Virus record (IMG/VR): IMGVR_UViG_3300042090_001530
Coordinates: 124,001 to 188,000 of that record
DNA length: 64,000 nucleotides
Origin: a virus
Reading direction: 5' to 3' (one strand)
Under the pieces are notes generated by a model. The model saw only the letters and a program-made list of their open reading frames with translations. It searched no databases and was not told the DNA's origin. The translations under genes and the position numbers were made by a program. Of this stretch, positions 48,865 through 55,506 are shown piece after piece. Position 1 is the first letter of the stretch; every line of letters begins with the position of its first letter.

Positions 48865-49593
48865 TCAAGCCTTGATGGCGCCGGTCCAGATCTCGCGCGC
48901 TTCCCGCTGCATGTCTCTGCGCGCGTACGGCCCGGGAAATATGGCCTCCATGCTCCGCTTCGCGCGTGCGCACAGTGCGCGGCACAGCAGGTAGTTGACG
49001 CTGCCGATGCCGAACTGCGCCAGCGCCCAGTGCGCGGTCACGGCCAGACCGTCGCCGTTGGCCCGCAGGCCCACCCAGCGGGCTTCGTCATCCGTCACCG
49101 CGATCGAGGCGAGCGGGCCGAATCCGAGACGGTCGGCGTACTGGCCGTACCGGCTGCGCACGACGTCGATCGTCTCGCGCCGGTAGCAGTCAATGATTGC
49201 CCCGACCGCGCGGGACGCATCGTCCGACAGGGCCGGTTCGACCTTCAGCCACACGCCGTGCTCAGCGGGCTCGAACGCCGCAGCGTGGGGGATGGTCGGC
49301 CGCTGCCAGCGCAGCCGGTGACTGCGGCCGCCGAGCGGGAATCCTTCGGCGGCGACCAGTTCTTTCACGATCGGCGCCCAGGCGTTCGCGGCCTCGTCGC
49401 GGGTGGTCCAGCGATGAAGCGCCGAGTAGTGGCGCAGGACGAACCGCTGCACTTTTTCGGCGGGAGTCTCGTCGGGGACAGTGAGCACGAGCATGTCGGA
49501 CCTGTCCGCCCGGATCGCGGACTTCGGGCCGGTCACGCGCCGCAGGGTGATGCCCGCGACAGTGACCAGGCTGCTGGAGTTCGTGACGGTCAT
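48865..49593 (-). CDS. YgjP/DUF45-like metallopeptidase relative, active site lost
   Basis: 242 aa. The layout follows YgjP-type M48 relatives: an N-terminal beta part (VLTVPDETPAEKVQRFVLRHYSALHRW), GGRSHRLRWQ, then a helical middle (IIDCYRRETIDVVRSRYGQYADRLGF) and GDGLAVTAHWALAQFGIGSVNYLLCRALCA. In active members this last part reads YVVxHELxHL; here the HExxH place reads CRALCA. If the alignment is right the protein has lost its metal site and may act as a binding protein. The family call is by pattern only. Confidence 0.55.
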   Translation of the reverse strand: MTVTNSSSLVTVAGITLRRVTGPKSAIRADRSDMLVLTVPDETPAEKVQRFVLRHYSALHRWTTRDEAANAWAPIVKELVAAEGFPLGGRSHRLRWQRPTIPHAAAFEPAEHGVWLKVEPALSDDASRAVGAIIDCYRRETIDVVRSRYGQYADRLGFGPLASIAVTDDEARWVGLRANGDGLAVTAHWALAQFGIGSVNYLLCRALCARAKRSMEAIFPGPYARRDMQREAREIWTGAIKA

Positions 49594-50213
49594 CGGGCGC
49601 TCAGGCTGCGGCCGTGCTCGTCGGTGATGCCGTCATAGAACCGGACGTTCCAGTAGTCGGCCTGGGTGTCGGAACCGTCGTAGTTGTAGGCGTTCATGAG
49701 GCCCTTCAGTTCGCGGACGGGCGCGGTCAGTTCGGGGGACTGGGTCCAGGTCGGGTGCCCGTGCCGCTCGGCCGGGATCTTCCAGGCTTCGGGGATGTTG
49801 ATCAGGGTGATGTCGATCGAGCAGCCGCCGGAGAAGCGCTCCGAACGCACGGAGATCTTGAGGTCGGCGGGGGCGTCGCCGATCGGGTCGATGAGCTTAA
49901 GGTCGGCGGCCTGCTTGCCGAGCGGCGTCGCCTTGGCGGCCTTGCGGATCAACTTGATCTCGTCGCGGATGAGTTTGGAGATCTCAGCGACGTTCAGCTT
50001 CGACGTGGCGGCGTACTTCGCGCCGTACCAGATCGTGTCGATGAACTCGGCGCCGGACGTCGCCGCTGCGGCCAGGCGCTCCAGGATGCGCTCAAGGGCG
50101 ACCCTGGCGAGGGCCGCCTCGTGGACCGGGGTGTTGGGGTGCTCGGCCAGGGCGCGGAGCTTCTCGATGCGACCTTCGATACCGGTCTTCTTCGCGGTCT
50201 TCGTGGCAGGCAT
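49590..50213 (-). CDS. DUF2786-like protein
   Basis: 207 aa. RIEKLRALAEHPNTPVHEAALARVALERILERL is a DUF2786-like helical domain. The rest (ISVRSERFSGGCSIDITLINIPEAW and an alpha/beta end) is the type of domain seen beside it in actinobacterial mobile elements. Divergent from the RHH gene and probably sharing its operators. Role unknown. Confidence 0.65.
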   Translation of the reverse strand: MPATKTAKKTGIEGRIEKLRALAEHPNTPVHEAALARVALERILERLAAAATSGAEFIDTIWYGAKYAATSKLNVAEISKLIRDEIKLIRKAAKATPLGKQAADLKLIDPIGDAPADLKISVRSERFSGGCSIDITLINIPEAWKIPAERHGHPTWTQSPELTAPVRELKGLMNAYNYDGSDTQADYWNVRFYDGITDEHGRSLSAR

Positions 50214-50320
50214 CCCGGGCTCCTTTGTCGTTGTTTCTGTAATACATATACTAGCTCTGGGCGCACCCTTCCGCAACCGATTCCCTTGGATTTCTGTATT
50301 ACATCTGCCAGACTGGGAGT
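50214..50320. promoter_or_regulatory. Divergent promoter region with two TGTA-N-TACA operators
   Basis: TGTAATACA at 50238-50246 and TGTATTACA at 50295-50303 are two copies of one 9-bp palindrome, 57 bases apart, inside a locally AT-rich gap. Short palindromes of this type are typical sites for ribbon-helix-helix regulators, and such a protein is encoded right next to them. The second site would overlap the -10 region of the plus-strand gene, the first that of the minus-strand gene. Confidence 0.7.
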
Positions 50321-50575
50321 ATGGGACGACCGGCAACCGGACAGACGCCCGTGCGCACCGTACGCATCGGCGACGCATGGGACGAGGCGCGCGCGAACGC
50401 GGAAGCCGACGGCGAGAAGTTCGCCGAAGTCCTCGAACGACTCCTGCGGCGCTACAACACCGCGGCGGCCAGGCGCCGGAAGCTGGCCACTCAGCAGGTC
50501 CATCACCTCGACGGCGACCCGCGCAACAACGACGTCGCCAACTTGGAGCTGCGCGACCAGCCCGACGCGCCGTAG
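50321..50575 (+). CDS. Ribbon-helix-helix protein with HNH-like tail
   Basis: 84 aa. Residues 1-47 (MGRPATGQTPVRTVRIGDA then WDEARANAEADGEKFAEVLERLLRRY) form a ribbon-helix-helix domain: a basic strand VRTVRI and two helices. The tail VHHLDGDPRNNDVANLELRD is the HH...D...N...NN..NL strand-helix piece of HNH nucleases. No full nuclease can fit, so the tail may be a DNA-binding remnant. Likely autoregulator through the TGTA-N-TACA sites. Confidence 0.75.
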   Translation: MGRPATGQTPVRTVRIGDAWDEARANAEADGEKFAEVLERLLRRYNTAAARRRKLATQQVHHLDGDPRNNDVANLELRDQPDAP

Positions 50576-50732
50576 CCACGTGCGCCTGCTGTCGCCCTAC
50601 GGCGCACGTGTGGCCACTGCGGATCCCGATAGGCGCACGGCCCGGTCTCGGTATCGCATACGTCTGACGATCTACCTGCGCCGCAGGTAGGTTGCCCCCT
50701 CGGTGGATTCATCTTTTCGAGGGGGATTTCTC

Positions 50733-51308
50733 ATGCGTACTCGCGTACTCGCCGTAACTGCAGTCGCCGCGTCCGGGCTGCTGCTCGCGGGCTGCCAGCC
50801 GTCCAGCACGGTGTCCACGACCGCCGCGAATACCGGAGGCGCGAAGGCCAGCGCTGCTGCAGCGCCCGCTACGACTGCTGCCGCGGCGAAGGCGGCCGGG
50901 CTCGGCGACACCATCGACGTGACCGGCGAAACGTCGGGCGAGAAACTCGCGGTCACGCTCGTCAAGGTCGACCCTAAGGCGCAGTCGACGGACGGATTCT
51001 CGTCGCCGCCTGCTGGTGACGCGTACTTCGCGGCGCAAATCCAGATCAAGAACATCGGCACGGCCGCTTACTCTGATTCCGCGGACAACTGCCTCGCAGT
51101 GAAGGACGGCAAGGGGCAGCAGTTTCAGACCGATCTGATCAGTTCGGTTTCGTCCGGGCCTACGATGGATCAGCTGAACATCGCGCCGGGGGACACGTCG
51201 CTCGGGTGGGTCGTGTTCGATGTGCCGATCGGGGATGCGGTAGCGAAGGTCCAGTTCACAGAGGACAGCGGGATGGGCGGCGACACTGCGCAGTGGTCGA
51301 TCGGCTGA
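50733..51308 (+). CDS. Secreted lipoprotein, DUF4352-like
   Basis: 191 aa from ATG of MRTRVLAVTAVAASGLLLAGC, preceded by GAGGGGG. The lipobox LLAG-C marks Cys21 for lipidation. A long Ala/Thr linker follows, then an immunoglobulin-like domain (GDTIDVTGETSGEKLAVTLVKV, FAAQIQIKNIGTAAYSD, LGWVVFDVPIGDAVAKVQFTED) of the DUF4352 type. Anchored outside the membrane; ligand unknown. A strong terminator follows. Confidence 0.85.
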   Translation: MRTRVLAVTAVAASGLLLAGCQPSSTVSTTAANTGGAKASAAAAPATTAAAAKAAGLGDTIDVTGETSGEKLAVTLVKVDPKAQSTDGFSSPPAGDAYFAAQIQIKNIGTAAYSDSADNCLAVKDGKGQQFQTDLISSVSSGPTMDQLNIAPGDTSLGWVVFDVPIGDAVAKVQFTEDSGMGGDTAQWSIG

Positions 51309-51321
51309 CGGCAGGTCTCGG

Positions 51322-51361
51322 CGGGGCGTCGTGGCGGCTTCAGGCCGCTTGCGGCGCCCCG
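51322..51361 (+). terminator. Long terminator hairpin of the lipoprotein gene
   Basis: CGGGGCG (51322-51328) pairs with CGCCCCG (51355-51361), with an inner CGGC/GCCG stem, followed by TTTGTTG. A diverged copy of the same hairpin lies at 53565-53598. Confidence 0.75.
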
Positions 51362-51373
51362 TTTGTTGCGTCG

Positions 51374-53089
51374 TCAGTTCGTCTTCGTGTTGGTCAGGTG
51401 CGGCCCGATATACCCGACGATCATCTTGCCGGTCAGGCCCTTCGTGTCGTCGAGGAAGTAGACGCGGGGGCTGATTGATCCTCTTCGCTCGATCTGCAGG
51501 TGCGCCTGCATGGTCGTGCTGCCGTCCGGATCCACGTCGCTGGGGACCGGGAAGACGCGTTCGTCGCCCCAGTGGGCCATGGTCGTGTCGGATTCGGACA
51601 TCGCGACCTGCGTGAGCGGCCAGCCTGCGGCGGCGCGTCCGGATCTGCAGTACTGGTAAAAGCCCGCATGGTCTGCATGCGTGGCCGCGTATCCGTCCAG
51701 TGCGCGCAGGCCCTGCCACGTTTTGGCCGCCCACACCCTGGAGCGTTCGTTTTCGTCGAGAGACAGGGCTATCTGCGCGTCGGCGGTCAGCAACACACCC
51801 GTAAGGCCCGCGGCGCGCTCGAGGAGTTCGGCGAACGAGCCTGGGGCTCCCGGCGTGTCGCTGACTGCCGCGGCGTCTGCGTGCCGCCCCTGGGCGTACA
51901 GGAGGCCGCGCAGCACCTCGGCTTCGCCGCGGCCCCGCTCCGCCTCCTCCAGTGCCCACAGAGCCTCTTCCGTGTCCGCGTCGGACTGTCCGGCGAGCAT
52001 GGCGTTCTGCTGCTCGAGCGACGCGATGGCGCGTTGCGAGAGCATGTCGGCGCGGCCGGCCTCACGCAGGTCGTCGTCGGCTTGCTTGAGGAGCGCGGTG
52101 AGGTCGGAGACTTCCTGCTGGAGGGCTTGGGCATCGACTGTGCCGCGCACGAGGTTGATCGCGGCTTGGCGGGCTTCCCGGTGGGCTTCGCCGACCTCCG
52201 GGAACGTGACCGTGCGCAACGCGTCCGGGAGCGGGGCGGCGGTGGCGAGCCGGTGCAGCGTGTTCGGCAGGGACCGCCATGCCGCGTCCGCAGGGTCCGA
52301 TAGTCGCGCGGCGGCGAGGAACCGGTGCCGGGCCGCGTCGGCTGGCCATGCCGGGTCCACGCCGGGATGGAACGTGCGGATCGAGCCGGTGGCGACCCGG
52401 TGGTCTTCGCCGATCTGCTGCCGGAACGCATGGATCGCATCCTGGTCGGCGAGCAGGTAGAGGGATGCGGCGCCAGCGCACAGCGGCATCGCGCGTTGCA
52501 TACGGTCCGACCAGACCGGTTCCGGGCTGAACGGGCGCGCCGCCACCAGCGCGGGTTTACGCCGGTCCGGGTCGCAGAGGATTTCCACGAGATCGGCCAC
52601 GTCGTACTGGCTGATCTCCTGGGTGCCGCGGGTGAGTTTCGCGGGCCCGTCTTTGGGCTGGAGCGCGGCGACGAGGGAGCGGATCAGGGCGGGCCAGCCG
52701 GGGGTGACGAGCGTGCCGGGGTTCGGGAACGCCTCGAGGCCGACGGCGACGTGCATGGCACCGTTGTCGGCGACTGCGGTGACGGTGGTGCGCCAGGTCG
52801 CGTCCGTGTTCTCTTCGCGCAACTGGAGCCGGATCGCTGCTTCGGCGCCGGCCGGGTTGTAGACGACCTGGTTGATGAGGGTCGCGGTGTCGGTCAGGGC
52901 GTGGTGGCCCGGGGCGAGTGGGGCCTGGTAGTTCTTGCCCGCGAGCCATTCGGCGGTGACCGAGCGCGTCTTGCTGAATGCGTCGGGGTTGCGGGTGGTG
53001 AACGTGGCGCGGTGCGCGAGCGGTCTGTCGGGGTCGCCCGTCGGGGTCGTCGGGGCTAGATCGGCAGGAAGGTGGCTAACCGCGGTCAT
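51374..53089 (-). CDS. Large coiled-coil protein, unknown function, next to the cas genes
   Basis: 571 aa from ATG of MTAVSHLPADLAP. Residues 1-280 form a globular domain with no known motif; about 330-400 are a coiled coil (LQQEVSDLTALLKQADDDLREAGRADMLSQRAIASLEQQNAML). A Trp/Tyr-rich part follows, and the end, TTMQAHLQIERRGSISPRVYFLDDTKGLTGKMIVGYIGPHLTN, is a conserved C-terminal piece I have seen in large actinobacterial proteins of unknown role. It follows cas2 on the same strand after about 500 bases, so a defence link is possible but unproven. Confidence 0.7.
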   Translation of the reverse strand: MTAVSHLPADLAPTTPTGDPDRPLAHRATFTTRNPDAFSKTRSVTAEWLAGKNYQAPLAPGHHALTDTATLINQVVYNPAGAEAAIRLQLREENTDATWRTTVTAVADNGAMHVAVGLEAFPNPGTLVTPGWPALIRSLVAALQPKDGPAKLTRGTQEISQYDVADLVEILCDPDRRKPALVAARPFSPEPVWSDRMQRAMPLCAGAASLYLLADQDAIHAFRQQIGEDHRVATGSIRTFHPGVDPAWPADAARHRFLAAARLSDPADAAWRSLPNTLHRLATAAPLPDALRTVTFPEVGEAHREARQAAINLVRGTVDAQALQQEVSDLTALLKQADDDLREAGRADMLSQRAIASLEQQNAMLAGQSDADTEEALWALEEAERGRGEAEVLRGLLYAQGRHADAAAVSDTPGAPGSFAELLERAAGLTGVLLTADAQIALSLDENERSRVWAAKTWQGLRALDGYAATHADHAGFYQYCRSGRAAAGWPLTQVAMSESDTTMAHWGDERVFPVPSDVDPDGSTTMQAHLQIERRGSISPRVYFLDDTKGLTGKMIVGYIGPHLTNTKTN

Positions 53090-53329
53090 GGTTGTCGACT
53101 CTCGGCCGGTTCCGGCAGTGGTGAGATTGCGCGCATGGGGTCCTCCTGGCTGGGGGCTGGGTGGCACGGCTTGCGGGCCGCGTGACGCCCGATGTTCGGC
53201 TGATCTGCCGCTATACCCATTGTTGCGCAACGTGCTGACAATTTCAGGGCGACGGTGTCACTGCAGCGGTCGCCTGAGGCACGGGAAAAGCCGCTGCATC
53301 CAGCGGGTGGCCGACACGCGCTCGAGCGA
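53090..53329. other. Gap upstream of the coiled-coil gene
   Basis: 240 bases. The minus-strand gene's promoter should lie here. GGGTCCTCCTGGCTGGGGG on the plus strand reads on the minus strand as a ribosome-binding-like AGGAGG, so a longer N-terminus is possible. The 5' part of the MmpS-like fragment would lie here, but no intact start is found. Confidence 0.4.
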
Positions 53330-53552
53330 TGTGGCGTCGAGTCTGCCGTTCACGAAGACGGTGCCGCTCGATTCGAACGCCCAGTACTACAACGTGACCG
53401 CGCAGTTGTCCGGTGCCGGCCAGGTGTCGTGCACGACCGTGGTGGACTGGGACGGGCAGTCGGTGACCCAGTCCGGGCAGGCATCGGGCGGCTACAATCT
53501 CGCGGCGGCCGAGGTGTGCTCGGACTTCTCCGGCGGCTGGCAGACCTGCTGA
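53330..53552 (+). pseudogene. MmpS-like lipoprotein fragment
   Basis: The plus-strand frame ends SSLPFTKTVPLDSNAQYYNVTAQLSGAGQVSCTTVVDWDGQ and then SGQASGGYNLAAAEVCSDF, the C-terminal half of the MmpS/secreted beta-sandwich family of actinobacteria. The frame upstream lacks a signal peptide, a lipobox or a good start, so the 5' half seems lost. A terminator hairpin like that of the lipoprotein gene follows. Confidence 0.55.
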
Positions 53553-53564
53553 GCTGTGCTGGCA

Positions 53565-53598
53565 GGGCGTCGTGGTCGCTACAGGCGGGTGCGGCGCC
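53565..53598 (+). terminator. Hairpin after the MmpS-like fragment
   Basis: GGGCG (53565-53569) pairs with CGCCC (53594-53598). The whole segment (AGGGCGTCGTGGTCGCT...GCGGCGCCCCGC) is a degenerate copy of the hairpin at 51322-51361. Confidence 0.5.
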
Positions 53599-53603
53599 CC
53601 GCT

Positions 53604-53912
53604 TCACCGTCCCGGCCCGTCCGGTTCCGCCGGGTTGAGCGCGATCAGTGCGAGGCCGTCCAGGTCGACGGGAGCGCGTCGACTCTCGCCGGCCGTCTGG
53701 ATCGCGAAGCGCTGTTCGGTGTCGGCGGCGTGGACGAGTACGGCACTGCCGTCGCCGACCGACGCGGCGATCACTGCCCACAGTTCGTCGCGGACCTTCG
53801 CGGACAGCGTCCCCACGTACAGGCCGGGCGTAGGTTCGAGCATCCAACGGCTCAGGGCGCCGCGGACGTGCGGCGCGACTGCGGTCGCGCTGATGACGGT
53901 CAGGTTGCTCAC
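53604..53912 (-). CDS. cas2: CRISPR-associated endonuclease Cas2, type I-E (Cas2e)
   Basis: 102 aa from GTG, overlapping the cas1 stop by four bases. MSNLTVISATAVAPHVRGALSRWMLEPTPGLYVGTLSAKVRDELWAVIAA, then SAVLVHAADTEQRFAIQTAGESRRAPVDLDGLALIAL, matches the Cas2e family at every conserved place (RGxLxRWxLEp-PGxyVGxxSxxVRdxLW, NEQ-like TEQ, vDxDGLxL). The C-terminal extension after the fold is short. Cas2 bridges two Cas1 dimers in the spacer integration complex. Confidence 0.92.
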   Translation of the reverse strand: MSNLTVISATAVAPHVRGALSRWMLEPTPGLYVGTLSAKVRDELWAVIAASVGDGSAVLVHAADTEQRFAIQTAGESRRAPVDLDGLALIALNPAEPDGPGR

Positions 53913-54910
53913 GGCCCGTCCTGCCCTCGGCCGTGGTTGGTGCCGCTCGGTACCGAACCGGCTTCCGGGTCCCAGAGTTCGAATGCGTTGGCCAGTTCGA
54001 CATTGCCTGCGGGTTCGATCCCCGGTTCGAACAGGCGCTGGATGTCGCGGACGATGTTCGGCATGAGCCGGAACAGGGTCAGTCCGCGCCGGAACGCGCG
54101 CCTGGCGTCGCCTTCGGGGTCTTCGGATGCGTGCAGGGTGAACGCGAGCGGGATGGTGAGTTCGGCCTTGTACAGGTCGGCGATGTCGTACACGAACGCG
54201 TGGCTGGTGCCGGCGTGTACGAATCCGAGGCCGGGGGAGCAGCCGAGCGCGGTGATCGCGGCGTGGACGATGCCGTACAGGCACTGGTTGGCTGCGGTCA
54301 GGGCGGCGTTGACGGGGTCTTGGCTTTCCCAGTCTTCGGGGTTGTAGGAGCGGCGGAACGCGTGCAGGCCGTGCTGTTTGGCGAGGCGCCTGTAGAGGGA
54401 TTTCATCTGCCAGCCTTCCAGCCCGCGGAGCGTGCCCAGTTTGACGCCGTCGGGCAGTTGCCCTTCCGCAGTGGGGAACCGGTGGGCGTACATGCGTTTG
54501 GCGACCGTGAGCCGCTTGGCGGGGTCGGCCCAGGCGGCTGCCTGCTTTTCGAGCCAGCGGCTCGACCGGCTGGACGGGGTGATCGCGGCGTAACAGCGGA
54601 CGGTGCCCCAGCCGGTGAACACGATGGTGGTGCCGTGTCTGGCGAGGGTGGCGACTGCGGGGTTGGTGATGGAGGTTCCGGGGCCGAGGAGCAGGCAGCT
54701 GATGGCGGCGGTGGGGATGCGGAGGCGGCGTGTCGGGGCGCCGACGGCGGGGAATGCGAGGACGCCTGTGTCGTCTTGGGTGATGCGCATGAGGTCGAGG
54801 AACAGGAACGAGAGGCTGTCGCCGACGCGTGGGAGCATGGCTGCGGTGGGTGCGGCGATGCGGCGTCGGGCTTGCTGGGTGTTGGGTTGGGGTTGGTTCT
54901 CTGGGTGCAT
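53909..54910 (-). CDS. cas1: CRISPR-associated integrase Cas1, type I-E
   Basis: 333 aa from ATG of MHPENQPQ. The start is chosen because the upstream frame runs into the array. The N-terminal beta domain (LPRVGDSLSFLFLDLMRI, GVLAFP, IPTAAISCLLLGPGTSITNPAV) is typical of I-E. Catalytic residues are present: E195 in PEDWESQD, H232 in GFVHAGTSHAF, D242 and D245 in YDIADLYK, matching the E-H-D-D set of E. coli Cas1. It should cut and join protospacers into the leader end of the array. It is co-directional with the array and overlaps cas2. Confidence 0.94.
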   Translation of the reverse strand: MHPENQPQPNTQQARRRIAAPTAAMLPRVGDSLSFLFLDLMRITQDDTGVLAFPAVGAPTRRLRIPTAAISCLLLGPGTSITNPAVATLARHGTTIVFTGWGTVRCYAAITPSSRSSRWLEKQAAAWADPAKRLTVAKRMYAHRFPTAEGQLPDGVKLGTLRGLEGWQMKSLYRRLAKQHGLHAFRRSYNPEDWESQDPVNAALTAANQCLYGIVHAAITALGCSPGLGFVHAGTSHAFVYDIADLYKAELTIPLAFTLHASEDPEGDARRAFRRGLTLFRLMPNIVRDIQRLFEPGIEPAGNVELANAFELWDPEAGSVPSGTNHGRGQDGP

Positions 54911-55004
54911 CCGTTGTTGATAGCGCGGTTTCGCAGAGGGCTGAATGCTTGTCGCACGAACGAGTGACGTGTCGATGTTCGGCCGGTCCGGATGAGGATC
55001 TCCC

Positions 55005-55460
55005 GATCTTCCCGTGCGCTCGCGGGCCAGACCCTGGATGAAGAGGCGTCCGCGCGACCCCGACAGATCTTCCCGTGCGCTCGCGGGCCAGACCCGACGG
55101 CTCGTCATCGTCCGGCAGTGCCCTTAGATCTTCCCGTGCGCTCGCGGGCCAGACCGGAACTCGCGGCGGCCGGAGTGGTGGACGGCAGATCTTCCCGTGC
55201 GCTCGCGGGCCAGACGCGTCATCCGGCAGATAAACTCGGCCCCGTTGAGATCTTCCCGTGCGCTCGCGGGCCAGACCTGATCGGGGTGCGATCAGTCCTG
55301 CGCATTGCTAGATCTTCCCGTGCGCTCGCGGGCCAGACTGCCGCCGTCGCCGCGGAGACCGCTGCGGAGAAGATCTTCCCGTGCGCTCGCGGGCCAGACT
55401 CTCGGTCACCTGGTCGAGGTAGCCTTCGGCGAGATCTTCCCGTGCGCTCGCGGGCCAGAC
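55005..55460 (-). CRISPR. CRISPR array, 8 repeats and 7 spacers, type I-E-like repeat
   Basis: The 28-bp repeat, read on the minus strand, begins GTCTGGCCCGCG and ends ACGGGAAGATC. Copies start at 55005, 55066, 55127, 55188, 55249, 55311, 55372 and 55433, all identical. Spacers are 33 nt, one 34 nt (55277-55310). Repeat length, CCCG/CGGG stem, GGGAAGATC-like end and 61-bp unit are those of type I-E, not the longer repeats usual in type V. On the minus strand the leader side is 55461 and up, next to the effector-like gene, and cas1 lies downstream. All spacers differ from each other. Confidence 0.96.
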
Positions 55461-55506
55461 AGTTCGTGGCCAGCGCAAACACTCTTGAGTTTTACTCACG
55501 AGTCAA
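55461..55506 (-). promoter_or_regulatory. Short CRISPR leader with possible promoter
   Basis: Only 35 bases separate the last codon of the effector-like gene from the first repeat. On the minus strand TTGACT, made by the last codons of that gene (CTT GAC TCG TGA), is followed after 17 bases by AGTGTT and then the array. This could be a weak leader promoter. The stretch is AT-richer than its surroundings (GAGTAAAACTCAAGAGTG), as leaders are. Confidence 0.5.

Noticed and set aside
53933-54967. 344-aa Gly/Val-rich plus-strand open frame
   Set aside because: Antisense shadow of cas1.
55005-55460. Spacers matching other parts of this window (self-targeting or regulation)
   Set aside because: No match was noticed by eye, but a proper search could not be run, so no claim is made.
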